A DNA stretch of 36,415 nucleotides, from contig LWDP01000027.1 in assembly GCA_002087915.1 (NCBI GenBank), positions 1 to 36,415 on the forward strand, written 5' to 3'. Source of the stretch: Enterospora canceri (Eukaryota > Microsporidia > Enterocytozoonidae). Positions 8,871 to 16,735 of this stretch are shown piece by piece (the first letter of the stretch is position 1; every line of letters begins with the position of its first letter). Below the pieces are notes generated by a model, which did not search any database, was not told the origin of the DNA, and saw only the letters and a list, made by a program, of their open reading frames with translations. A program made the translations under genes and the position numbers.

Positions 8871-10522
8871 GCCCAGTCCAAATCTACCAGGAGATCTACG
8901 ACCTGAACATCTACGACCAGGACGCCCTGCTTGACGTGGCACTGGCCGAAGACCGCGTCCTGAACGAGTTGGAAACGAGAATCACCACGGTCGTAGCCCA
9001 CCTGATTGGATTCCTGAAACTCCTTGAAACAGTTGAACTCCCAATCTACTGCAACCTCTTTCCTGACAAATACGCCCTGTTTATCAAACCAGCCATTTTA
9101 TCAACCAAAATGGGCGAATTAGCCAAAATGGGCGAATTGGAGGACGATGCCCTGAGACGCATCTTCCGAGGCAGCCACCAGTCAGAGACAGAGAGCACCT
9201 CACTCATCAACAGGGCTGAATTCAGCCAACTCAGGCAGTTTGCTGATCAGACCCAATCACCCAAATCAGCCAGTCTCCTCTACTCTGATCGAAATGAGAT
9301 CAATGAAAGACTTCTTCAGAAATTGGAGTATTCGAGTGGAATGAGGGTGACACTTGGCCACGAGGCAGTGAATGGGCTGATTCTGCTCTGGAAGAAGAAC
9401 AGGGATGGCTTCCGAGGCGGANCCAAAATGGGCGAATTGGAGGACGATGCCCTGAGACGCATCTTCCGAGGCAGCCACCAGTCAGAGACAGAGAGCACCT
9501 CACTCATCAACAGGGCTGAATTCAGCCAACTCAGGCAGTTTGCTGATCAGACCCAATCACCCAAATCAGCCAGTCTCCTCTACTCTGATCGAAATGAGAT
9601 CAATGAAAGACTTCTTCAGAAATTGGAGTATTCGAGTGGAATGAGGGTGACACTTGGCCACGAGGCAGTGAATGGGCTGATTCTGCTCTGGAAGAAGAAC
9701 AGGGATGGCTTCCGAGGCGGAACAAGGCGGATCATCGAGCAGATGGAAATGTTTGGGATACGTGGCCCAGTTGAGCTCGACTTGGACTGCTTCTACTGCG
9801 AGCGGGAGAGCAGCTACTCGAATGGGCTCCAATCGATCATAAACGAGGCAAAGCGGAAGTTTGTGATTCTGTTCAAGCACAGCAGCAAGCGAGACGTGCT
9901 TGGGATGCTCCATGTCCGGGGCGAAGGCAGGCAACTTGACGACGGCTGCTACTCGAGCGACTTCGACTGCTACGACGGGACTGTCCTGAGCAGCCTCAAG
10001 GCCATCAAGAAGTCCCTGGTTTCTGATTTGGAGTTTCTCGAGTCCCAGGGCGTAACAAGTCGATCTTGCGAATACGCCGAAATGCTTGAGATGATTGCGA
10101 GGGCGATTCTCAAGCCAGAAAACAGGGATCTCGAGCTGAACGACGAGACGGCTGAAATGGTCTACCAAAGGGGGGAGCTGATGAGTGGAACGGCCAGTCG
10201 CCTCGAGGGCTACTACGCCTCGTTTGTGTCGAAATGCAGCAGAAGAAGCAACAGGGTTGTTTCGCTGAAGAATGCGGTGGTGGCTGAGAGTGGCCGCCTT
10301 GGAACTGAGAATGCGACTGTCTCGATCAGGGAGGTGGAGCCGCTCCTCTTCCGTGCGACTGTTCAGATCGGTGCTGCCACCCTTGTGACTGGCTCATTCC
10401 GCCTGACTGATCTGCTTGGTGAAATTGAGGATGGAAGCAGAACACTGTCACTGGAGAACACGGTGAAACTGGATGCATTGGCACTGCTTGCTGCCATCAA
10501 CGCCAATTACGTCAGTCTGTGA
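8822..10522 (+). CDS. IQGAP/Rng2-like protein, C-terminal part (GAP-like and RasGAP-C region), containing an artefactual 300-bp duplication
   Basis: This is the continuation of the preceding frame. From 8822 the frame reads AAEISRLYHSQP... and then SPVQIYQEIYDLN, which matches the IQGAP GAP-related domain where the 'DPV-IYK' segment occurs. ELETRITTVVAHLIGFL and the ELPIYCNLF segment fit the following helices. The C-terminal third is a plausible RasGAP-C region. The first ATG in this frame is 8945, and no CCC precedes it, which argues against a separate gene. Bases 9423-9721 repeat 9123-9421 across an N, so 100 residues are counted twice. Corrected for this and the frameshift, the whole protein is about 955 residues. 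Catalytic RasGAP activity is not expected in IQGAP proteins. Confidence 0.65.
   Translation, partial: AAEISRLYHSQPLPSLSPVQIYQEIYDLNIYDQDALLDVALAEDRVLNELETRITTVVAHLIGFLKLLETVELPIYCNLFPDKYALFIKPAILSTKMGELAKMGELEDDALRRIFRGSHQSETESTSLINRAEFSQLRQFADQTQSPKSASLLYSDRNEINERLLQKLEYSSGMRVTLGHEAVNGLILLWKKNRDGFRGGXKMGELEDDALRRIFRGSHQSETESTSLINRAEFSQLRQFADQTQSPKSASLLYSDRNEINERLLQKLEYSSGMRVTLGHEAVNGLILLWKKNRDGFRGGTRRIIEQMEMFGIRGPVELDLDCFYCERESSYSNGLQSIINEAKRKFVILFKHSSKRDVLGMLHVRGEGRQLDDGCYSSDFDCYDGTVLSSLKAIKKSLVSDLEFLESQGVTSRSCEYAEMLEMIARAILKPENRDLELNDETAEMVYQRGELMSGTASRLEGYYASFVSKCSRRSNRVVSLKNAVVAESGRLGTENATVSIREVEPLLFRATVQIGAATLVTGSFRLTDLLGEIEDGSRTLSLENTVKLDALALLAAINANYVSL
9423..9721 (+). repeat. Assembly duplication 1: 299-bp copy of 9123-9421 after an N
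   Basis: Bases 9423-9721 are identical to 9123-9421, and the single N at 9422 separates the copies. The second copy flows into unique sequence on its right, as expected if two overlapping contigs were joined without merging. It lies in the IQGAP-like coding region and keeps the frame because the added length is 300 bp. Confidence 0.95.
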
Positions 10523-10651
10523 TGAGTAGTTAGTAAAAAGGAAGGGTAGTGACACTAGTAACATTAGTAGAGTAAAAGGGTAAAGAGACTAAATCAATGA
10601 CTACTATAATATTGCCACTATAATACTATCACCCTAACTACCTACTATAAN

Positions 10652-10950
10652 CGTGCGACTGTTCAGATCGGTGCTGCCACCCTTGTGACTGGCTCATTCC
10701 GCCTGACTGATCTGCTTGGTGAAATTGAGGATGGAAGCAGAACACTGTCACTGGAGAACACGGTGAAACTGGATGCATTGGCACTGCTTGCTGCCATCAA
10801 CGCCAATTACGTCAGTCTGTGATGAGTAGTTAGTAAAAAGGAAGGGTAGTGACACTAGTAACATTAGTAGAGTAAAAGGGTAAAGAGACTAAATCAATGA
10901 CTACTATAATATTGCCACTATAATACTATCACCCTAACTACCTACTATAA
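10652..10950 (+). repeat. Assembly duplication 2: 299-bp copy of 10352-10650 after an N
   Basis: Bases 10652-10950 are identical to 10352-10650 across the N at 10651. The copy carries a headless fragment of the IQGAP-like C-terminus (10652-10822, with its TGA) and its 3' flank. It should not be annotated as a gene or pseudogene. Confidence 0.95.
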
Positions 10951-11018
10951 CTACCATAATTGCTACCACCCTAACTACCTACTATAACTACCATAATTGC
11001 TACCACCCTAACTATCAC
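10931..11018. repeat. 37-bp tandem repeat upstream of CDC48
   Basis: A 37-bp unit beginning ACCCTAACTACCTACTATAA starts at 10931 and 10968, with a partial third copy at 11005. It lies directly upstream of the CDC48 start. The same ACCCTAACTACCTACTA core reappears near 16660-16720. Confidence 0.85.
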
Positions 11019-11033
11019 AACCTTTTCACCCCT

Positions 11034-13682
11034 ATGAGCAACAAGGTTGATTTGTCTACTGCAATTCTTGACACTGCCCTACCAAACCAGGTGGTCGTGA
11101 ATGCCAGTCTCCTGAACACCCTCAACATCGGCCAGCACGAGATCGCCCTGAACCCGGCTGACGTGACCAAGAACGCCCTCTTTGAGGCCGGCCCAGTCTT
11201 CGTGAGGGGAGCCAAACAAACAAGCGGCCTGTTCACGTGCAGGGTGGACGAGAGCCAGCAGCCCGGGACAGCGTGTCTGTCGAAGGAGGCGAGAGCGAAT
11301 CTGCGAATCAGATCGGGAGACACCGTGAAACTCTACCAGCCCGAAGACAGGCAGCTCGTGGACGCCTACCTGGTCTCACTGGCCGAAGTGGTCGAAACAA
11401 CAAGGGGCCTCTCAGGCCGAGTCTTCGAGGAGGTCGTTGCGCCCTACTTTGACTCGATTCCAGCGAGTTTCGTCTCAAAAGGAGGCGTCTACACCATCGC
11501 AAGTGGAATGCTACGAATTGAGGTGAAGGTGACTGGGATCAGGGGAGCACTGCCTGGCGAGAAGGAGGGCGAGGAGGTCGACCANGAGGCGAGAGCGAAT
11601 CTGCGAATCAGATCGGGAGACACCGTGAAACTCTACCAGCCCGAAGACAGGCAGCTCGTGGACGCCTACCTGGTCTCACTGGCCGAAGTGGTCGAAACAA
11701 CAAGGGGCCTCTCAGGCCGAGTCTTCGAGGAGGTCGTTGCGCCCTACTTTGACTCGATTCCAGCGAGTTTCGTCTCAAAAGGAGGCGTCTACACCATCGC
11801 AAGTGGAATGCTACGAATTGAGGTGAAGGTGACTGGGATCAGGGGAGCACTGCCTGGCGAGAAGGAGGGCGAGGAGGTCGACCACGGCCGTGTCTCCGAG
11901 AACACGCGAATTGACATGTCGCAGACGACGACGAAGAGCGAGATCGAGAAGGAGTTCGACGTGATCGGATTCGACGACATCGGCGGATGCAGGAAGCAGA
12001 TGGCGCAGATCCGCGAGTGCGTGGAGCTGCCTCTGAAGCACCCGGAGCTCTTTGCCCGAATTGGAACGAGGCCGCCAAGGGGCATTCTGCTCCACGGGCC
12101 GCCTGGGACTGGAAAGACGCAGATTGCAAGGGCAATTGCGAATGAAATTGGGGCAACTCTGCTGGTGATAAATGGCCCTGAAATAATGAGCAAAATGTCA
12201 GGCGAGTCGGAGTCGAACCTGAGGAAGGCGTTTGAGACTGCGGCCGAACAGGCACCTGCGATCATTTTCATGGACGAAATTGATTCGATCGCGCCAAACA
12301 GGGAGAAGAGCAGCCAGGAGAGCGAGAAGCGAATTGTGTCGCAGCTGCTGACGCTGATGGACGGGATGACGGAGAGGACGAGCGTGATCGTCCTCGGCGC
12401 CACGAACAGGCCGAACTCGATCGACCCGGCGCTCAGGCGCTACGGCCGATTCGACCGTGAAATCGAAATCGGCGTCCCTGACGAAATCGGCCGCCTTGAA
12501 ATCCTGAGCATCCACACCAAAAACATGCGACTGGCCGAGGACGTCGACCTGCTCGCGGTGGCGAGGGAGATCCACGGCTTCACTGGCTCCGACGTGGCGT
12601 CGATGTGCTCCGAGGCCGCCATTCAGCAGCTCAGGCGAAAGCTGCCCTACGTCGACCTCGATCGAGAGCGGATCCCAGCAGCGGTGCTGAAGAACCTGAG
12701 CGTGAGCAAGGACGACTTCGCCTACGCCATCAGCAACACGGACCCGTCCTCGCTTCGCGAGACGGTCGTGGAGACGCCGAACGTGAAATGGGCCGACATC
12801 GGCGGACTCGAGGGCGTCAAGCGAGAGCTGCGTGAGACCGTGATGTACCCAGTGAACCACCCCGAGAAGTTCATCAAATTCGGCCAGAACCCGAGCAAGG
12901 GCGTCCTCCTCTACGGGCCGCCTGGCTGCGGGAAGACGCTGCTTGCAAAGGCAGTGGCCACTGAGTGCAAGGCCAATTTCATTTCAATCAAAGGCCCAGA
13001 GCTTCTGAGCAAATACGTCGGTGACTCGGAGTCGAATGTGAGGGAGCTGTTTGACAAGGCCAGGGGTTCGACTCCCTGTGTCCTCTTTTTTGACGAGATC
13101 GACTCAATCGGAAAGTCGAGGATGACGGCCTCAAATGACGGTGGCACCACAGACAGGATGCTCAATCAGCTGCTGACTGAGATGGACGGAATGAACCAGA
13201 AGAAGAACGTCTTCGTCATGGGCGCGACGAACAGGCCGGGGCTGCTCGACTCGGCCCTGATGAGGCCAGGTCGACTCGACCAGCTCGTTTACATTCCACT
13301 TCCAGACCAAAAGAGCAGGCTCAGCATCCTCAGGGCGAAGTTGGGGAAGGCACCGCTGGCAGAGGACGTGGATTTGGGGGCGATAGCACGAAAGACAGAG
13401 GGATTCAGTGGAGCAGACCTCACTGAGATCTGTCAGAGGGCGGCAAAGTTCGCAATTCGAGAGAGCATCAGGCACAAGATGACGTCAGAGAAGGTCGAAG
13501 ACGATCCAGTCGAAATGCTCAGCTCAAAGTACTTTGCTCAGGCGATGAAGGACGCAAGGAAGTCAGTTACCAGGCAGGAGATTATGCAGTTTGAGGCATT
13601 TGCAAAGAGCATGAACGTGGATTTGAAGAAAGACGGGGAAGATGGAAAGGGAGGAGACGATGGAGAGGACTTGTATGGGTAG
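11034..13682 (+). CDS. CDC48: CDC48/p97 AAA+ ATPase (contains an artefactual 100-residue duplication)
   Basis: CDC48 is the hexameric unfoldase that extracts ubiquitylated proteins from membranes and complexes, for example in ERAD. An N domain is followed by two AAA modules. D1 has Walker A GPPGTGKT and Walker [10 protein letters not shown]2 has GPPGCGKT and VLFFDEID. Both have GATNRP sensor regions and Arg-finger segments. The protein ends in the conserved acidic DLYG tail. As given the frame is 882 codons, but 11586-11884 repeats 11286-11584 across an N. Without the extra copy it is 782 residues, the normal size with a single N domain. The start is ATG 11034, 1 nt after CCCC. Confidence 0.96.
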   Translation: MSNKVDLSTAILDTALPNQVVVNASLLNTLNIGQHEIALNPADVTKNALFEAGPVFVRGAKQTSGLFTCRVDESQQPGTACLSKEARANLRIRSGDTVKLYQPEDRQLVDAYLVSLAEVVETTRGLSGRVFEEVVAPYFDSIPASFVSKGGVYTIASGMLRIEVKVTGIRGALPGEKEGEEVDXEARANLRIRSGDTVKLYQPEDRQLVDAYLVSLAEVVETTRGLSGRVFEEVVAPYFDSIPASFVSKGGVYTIASGMLRIEVKVTGIRGALPGEKEGEEVDHGRVSENTRIDMSQTTTKSEIEKEFDVIGFDDIGGCRKQMAQIRECVELPLKHPELFARIGTRPPRGILLHGPPGTGKTQIARAIANEIGATLLVINGPEIMSKMSGESESNLRKAFETAAEQAPAIIFMDEIDSIAPNREKSSQESEKRIVSQLLTLMDGMTERTSVIVLGATNRPNSIDPALRRYGRFDREIEIGVPDEIGRLEILSIHTKNMRLAEDVDLLAVAREIHGFTGSDVASMCSEAAIQQLRRKLPYVDLDRERIPAAVLKNLSVSKDDFAYAISNTDPSSLRETVVETPNVKWADIGGLEGVKRELRETVMYPVNHPEKFIKFGQNPSKGVLLYGPPGCGKTLLAKAVATECKANFISIKGPELLSKYVGDSESNVRELFDKARGSTPCVLFFDEIDSIGKSRMTASNDGGTTDRMLNQLLTEMDGMNQKKNVFVMGATNRPGLLDSALMRPGRLDQLVYIPLPDQKSRLSILRAKLGKAPLAEDVDLGAIARKTEGFSGADLTEICQRAAKFAIRESIRHKMTSEKVEDDPVEMLSSKYFAQAMKDARKSVTRQEIMQFEAFAKSMNVDLKKDGEDGKGGDDGEDLYG
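11586..11884 (+). repeat. Assembly duplication 3: 299-bp copy of 11286-11584 after an N
   Basis: Bases 11586-11884 equal 11286-11584, separated by the N at 11585. The duplicated part is the second half of the CDC48 N domain. The 300-bp step keeps the frame, so it hides as an apparent internal protein repeat. Confidence 0.95.
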
Positions 13683-13785
13683 AATGAGTAGGAGACTACG
13701 GTATGATTCCAATTTAGTATGATTGCAATTTAGTATGATTACAATTTCATGAATAAACTTATTGGTCTATTTAACCCTATTTAGC

Positions 13786-15111
13786 ATGAAGGCATTCAAC
13801 GACTTCATTCTGTTTAGAGACAGACACAGGCTGTACATGCCACAGCAGCTACAGAAACAGCTTCTGGAGGACGGAGTAGTCGAAGAGCAGCTGAACAGCA
13901 TCGTGGAATCCTACAAGAAGGTGGCACCAGGGGCAGACGGACTCAGGATAGTCGGTCTACCGGACATGCATCCAGGATACTCGTTTCCAATAGGAACAGT
14001 CGTGGCAATGCCACTGGAAGGTGGATTCATAGCACCAGAAGGCGTAGGATACGACATAAACTGCGGAGTACGAGTGTTACGAACAAATTTGACATACGAA
14101 CAAATTGCAAGTAAGCTTAATTCAATTATAAGTGAAATGCATGAATTCATACCATCTGGAACAAGAAGGAGCAGTCTCCGACTGAGTCAGGCGCAGATGA
14201 AGGCCGTTCTCTCTCGTGGCATTGCTGGACTCGTTGGAACGGAGATGAGGACGCAGGATGGCCGCGACTCTGTCACGGCTCTCCACGAGTCAGTCGACGC
14301 CTACGAAAAGGTGGAGGACTTTGGCTCCCTGGAAACAGGCGTGGACGAGTTCAGCCAAAAGCAGCTTGGAAGGGGAATTGCGATGTTTGGGACACTGGGA
14401 GGCGGAAACCACTACCTGGAAATAGAGCGAGTGGCCGAAGTCTACGAGGAGGGCAGCCTCTGCGTCGGAGACGTCCTCGTCTTCATCCACTGCGGGTCGA
14501 GGAGTCTCGGCCACGAGATCTGTCGATCTCACGCCACAGGCGACCTCTTCATTCCGATTGAATCGGATTCAGGCCAGGCCTATTTTGGGCAGATGAAGGC
14601 AGCAGCAAACTACGCGTACGCAAACAGGGAGGCGATCTCAGCAATGGCACTTCGAGTGCTTCGGAATCACATTCCGGAAGCAGAGGTTGAGATTCTCTCT
14701 GATTGTGGCCACAATATCGCACGAATTGAGACAGTTGGGGGCAAAGAGTGGCTGATTCACCGAAAGGGGGCGAGCAGGGCGAAGCCTGGTGATTTGGTTG
14801 GAGTTGGTGGATCGATGGCGACGAGCAGCTACGTCCTTCGCGGCTGTGACGGGGCAGAGGCCACGTTCCACAGCACTGCCCACGGCTCAGGCCGCCTTGT
14901 TCGTCGTTCTGAGGCCAGAAGAATCTTCTCTGTCTCCTCTGTCCTCAATTCCATGGCTGGAATTGAACTACGAACTGGTTCCATTCCTGGTGTCGTAGAG
15001 GAGGCTGCTTCCTGCTACAAGGACGTCAATGCAGTCGTAGACCACTGCGAGAGAGTTGGAATCAGTCGAAAAGTGGCAAAAACAGTTCCAATTGCCGTAA
15101 TCAAGGGGTAG
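13786..15111 (+). CDS. RTCB: RtcB-type RNA ligase (HSPC117 family)
   Basis: RtcB joins RNA 2',3'-cyclic phosphate ends to 5'-OH ends using GTP and metal; in archaea and animals it seals spliced tRNA halves. The 441-residue protein has the family landmarks: EGVGYDINCGVR (Asp90 and Cys93, metal site), GTLGGGNHYLEIE, HCGSRSLGHEI, the KGASRAKPGD segment and AHGSGR with His366, the residue that takes GMP. Length is close to the usual 480-505, with modest trimming. The first in-frame ATG is 13786, 9 nt after CCC; the 8 codons upstream begin with TTG. The gene stands between CDC48 and a tRNA-Val gene. No Archease gene is seen in the window. Confidence 0.93.
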   Translation: MKAFNDFILFRDRHRLYMPQQLQKQLLEDGVVEEQLNSIVESYKKVAPGADGLRIVGLPDMHPGYSFPIGTVVAMPLEGGFIAPEGVGYDINCGVRVLRTNLTYEQIASKLNSIISEMHEFIPSGTRRSSLRLSQAQMKAVLSRGIAGLVGTEMRTQDGRDSVTALHESVDAYEKVEDFGSLETGVDEFSQKQLGRGIAMFGTLGGGNHYLEIERVAEVYEEGSLCVGDVLVFIHCGSRSLGHEICRSHATGDLFIPIESDSGQAYFGQMKAAANYAYANREAISAMALRVLRNHIPEAEVEILSDCGHNIARIETVGGKEWLIHRKGASRAKPGDLVGVGGSMATSSYVLRGCDGAEATFHSTAHGSGRLVRRSEARRIFSVSSVLNSMAGIELRTGSIPGVVEEAASCYKDVNAVVDHCERVGISRKVAKTVPIAVIKG

Positions 15112-15126
15112 TCAGGTGGAGTCAGC

Positions 15127-15131
15127 AAAAA
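15127..15131 (-). terminator. Pol III terminator of tRNA-Val
   Basis: On the minus strand a run of five T follows the tRNA 3' end with no gap, the usual RNA polymerase III stop signal. Confidence 0.75.
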
Positions 15132-15204
15132 TGTTTTTGACGAGGATCGAACTCGTGCCCTTCCGCGTGTTAGGCGAACGTGATAACCACTACACTACAA
15201 AAAC
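15132..15204 (-). tRNA. tRNA-Val (anticodon AAC)
   Basis: The minus strand folds into a 73-nt cloverleaf without intron or encoded CCA. The acceptor pairs GTTTTTG with CAAAAAC, discriminator A. The D arm contains the A box (TAGTGTAGTGG) and the T arm the B box (GAGTTCGATCC). The anticodon arm has loop CTAACAC with anticodon AAC and one T-G pair in the stem. The sequence closely resembles eukaryotic tRNA-Val(AAC) in the first half. Confidence 0.95.
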
Positions 15205-15249
15205 AAGAAATGGGCGACTTTCACATTTAGGCTGTTTCAGCCCAGTCGC

Positions 15250-15690
15250 CTACTTCTGCCTCCTGGTCAGAAGAATGTTCTTGATTTTCATTCCCCTGTT
15301 GAAGAACAGGCTGTAGACAGGCGTATTCCTAGCTGGATAGACGATGTCACTCCTTCTGCTGTTGATCATCTCGTGGTAGTAGCCGTTCATCAGCTCAACT
15401 GTTCGGGTGAATAGCGCATGCTCGCTCTCAGTGAATGGTCCAGCTGACAGGAAGTAGTCGATGTATTTGTGGAGTTTCCGTATGCAGAGACTCCTGTGAG
15501 TCGAAAGAGACTCGCTCTCGTTGCACCCACCTGTCGTATTCCGAGCTGCTATGAACTTGGCGTGGATCTCCTCCACAAACTGGGGCGAATGGATCTTCTC
15601 GTCCACTGCTGCCATGAACAGGTGGATTCTGGCCGACTCCTCGTCCTGGGCCCTCTTCTGCCCCTTTGCTTTTGTGTTTCCCTGTCTCAT
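15250..15690 (-). CDS. Hypothetical protein, 146 residues
   Basis: I do not recognise this protein. It starts with a Lys/Arg-rich segment (MRQGNTKAKGQKR), continues with an apparently helical region, and ends with a basic patch (ILLTRRQK). There is no signal peptide or membrane segment. The start is supported by CCC 6 nt upstream. Its start and that of the divergent gene at 15703 are only 12 bp apart, so the two must share or overlap promoters. The tRNA gene lies 45 bp beyond its stop. Confidence 0.65.
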   Translation of the reverse strand: MRQGNTKAKGQKRAQDEESARIHLFMAAVDEKIHSPQFVEEIHAKFIAARNTTGGCNESESLSTHRSLCIRKLHKYIDYFLSAGPFTESEHALFTRTVELMNGYYHEMINSRRSDIVYPARNTPVYSLFFNRGMKIKNILLTRRQK

Positions 15691-15702
15691 TCTTAGGGCA
15701 AA

Positions 15703-15984
15703 ATGGGAGGAATTGAAGGAAGCAGACTGAAAAATGAGACAAATCTCCTACAACTGTTAGTTAGTCGCCATCGAAAACAGTTTCGCTCCCACCACGTGAT
15801 GAGACAGCTCATTCTGCTGCTACGATCCATCAGACGCGGCCCATCACCCTCTCTGCTCCCTCTCTGTGCTGACATCTTCGTCCACTGCTCCTGTGACGTC
15901 TCTTCTGGCTTCTTTCTCCACTTCAATCTCCTTGTAATGGGCGTAGTATCAAGAATAGCCTATATCACAACCAGAATAATGTAG
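15703..15984 (+). CDS. Small basic protein, weak similarity to RNase MRP subunit Rmp1
   Basis: The 93-residue frame has a basic N-terminal half and a hydrophobic C-terminal half. NLLQLLVSRHRKQFRSHHVMRQL resembles the 'LL-HRNKNQHR' motif region of fungal Rmp1, and HFNLLVMGVVSRIAYITTRI resembles its later hydrophobic helix. This comparison is by eye and weak. A GGG lies 4 nt before the ATG, in line with the rarer GGG form of the start signal. Against it: a small frame also exists on the other strand at 15693-15926. It could be a membrane protein instead, since its C-terminal helix is quite hydrophobic. Confidence 0.42.
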   Translation: MGGIEGSRLKNETNLLQLLVSRHRKQFRSHHVMRQLILLLRSIRRGPSPSLLPLCADIFVHCSCDVSSGFFLHFNLLVMGVVSRIAYITTRIM

Positions 15985-16059
15985 TGGTAGTAGTAGTTGT
16001 AGTAGTTGTAGTAGGCAAAATGAGTAGTAGGCAAAATGGTAATAAACAAAATGTAGCCC
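15985..16059. repeat. TAG-rich simple sequence with repeated AGTAGGCAAAATG
   Basis: A (TAG/TTG)n tract is followed by two copies of an AGTAGGCAAAATG-type unit and a related AAACAAAATG. It forms the upstream region of the RRM gene. The ATGs in these units are each followed quickly by in-frame stops and are not starts. Confidence 0.6.
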
Positions 16060-16560
16060 ATGAGACGAAGAAGAGGAAGCAGTGAAAGAGAGAGTGAGAG
16101 AAGTGGTCACTTTGATGAGAAGAGGGCGTATTATGAACGAAGAGAGGCAGGATACTACAAGAAGGAGAGAAAGAGAGGAAGAGGAAGAGAGAGGAAGGAG
16201 ATGGAGGAGATGGAGGAGAACTACAGGGCAGAGGTGGATGAGAGGAACAGGAAGGAGGAGATGAAGAGGAGACTGGAGGAGGAGATAGAGGAGAAATACG
16301 GGGAGGAAGAGGGAGGAAGAAGCAGGAAGTTGATGCTGGTGAATCTATCAGTTTATGCAACTGAAGAAGACGTAGCAGAGGCACTGGAAGAGGAGGGGAT
16401 TCAGGGGATGCAGTTGCGGGTGCTGGTTGATAGGCGAATTGGGCTGTGCAACGGAATTGGATTCGTGACACTTCAGAACGAGGAGGTGGCTGAGAGGGCA
16501 GCAGCTGTTTTGAGAGGGAAGGAAATCAAAGGAAGAAAAGTGAAGGTGAGGGGAGTATAG
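16060..16560 (+). CDS. RRM RNA-binding protein with charged N-terminal region
   Basis: The 166-residue protein has an Arg/Glu-rich N-terminal half (residues 1-85), probably disordered or a single charged helix. A single RRM follows at about 87-166. RNP2 is seen as LMLVNLS, and RNP1 as the degenerate GIGFVTL, ending in the KGRKVKVRG strand. The layout resembles small RS-like or splicing-linked RRM proteins, but the exact role cannot be told. CCC is directly adjacent to the ATG. The reading strand is extremely purine-rich, as in other charged-helix regions of this window. Confidence 0.85.
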   Translation: MRRRRGSSERESERSGHFDEKRAYYERREAGYYKKERKRGRGRERKEMEEMEENYRAEVDERNRKEEMKRRLEEEIEEKYGEEEGGRSRKLMLVNLSVYATEEDVAEALEEEGIQGMQLRVLVDRRIGLCNGIGFVTLQNEEVAERAAAVLRGKEIKGRKVKVRGV

Positions 16561-16735
16561 TATAGTAGAGTATAGTAGTTTACCATACTAGCTAACTTAC
16601 CATAGTATAGTATATTACCATAGTATATTACCATAGTATATTGCTACCATAGTATATTACCACCCTAACTACCTACTACTTTATTACCACCCTAACTACC
16701 TACCACCCTAACTACCTACTACTACTATCTACCAC
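16561..16735. repeat. Degenerate tandem repeats (TATAGTA and ACCCTAACTACCTACTA types)
   Basis: The tract has several copies of ATAGTATATTACC, then several of CACCCTAACTACCTAC. It separates the RRM gene from the subtilisin gene and extends a little into the last codons of the latter. The second motif is the one found in tandem upstream of CDC48. Confidence 0.8.

Larger units (their letters stand above)
10523..11033. other. Intergenic region between IQGAP-like gene and CDC48, half of it duplicated
   Basis: This 511-bp stretch has no gene of its own. It holds the short 3' flank of the IQGAP-like gene, the N at 10651, a second copy (10652-10822) of the last 171 bases of that gene, and a repeated TAGT/ACTA-rich tract leading to the CDC48 start. 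Removing the artefact leaves about 211 bp of true spacer. CCCC lies directly upstream of the CDC48 ATG. Confidence 0.85.

Noticed and set aside
9123..9721. Internal protein repeat of 100 residues in the IQGAP-like protein
   Set aside because: Exact at DNA level and centred on an N; treated as an assembly artefact.
10652..10822. Duplicated gene tail as a pseudogene
   Set aside because: Part of the second 299-bp artefact copy, not an independent copy.
10931..11018. CCCTAA units resembling telomeric repeat
   Set aside because: Only isolated CCCTAA hexamers within a 37-bp unit, flanked by genes on both sides; not a telomere.
13060..13085. GGTTCGACTCC, resembling a tRNA T loop
   Set aside because: Lies in the CDC48 D2 coding region, and no cloverleaf can be built around it.
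15693..15926. Minus-strand 77-codon frame overlapping the possible Rmp1-like gene
   Set aside because: No start signal, and it overlaps the start of the neighbouring gene at 15690; the plus frame has a GGG-ATG.
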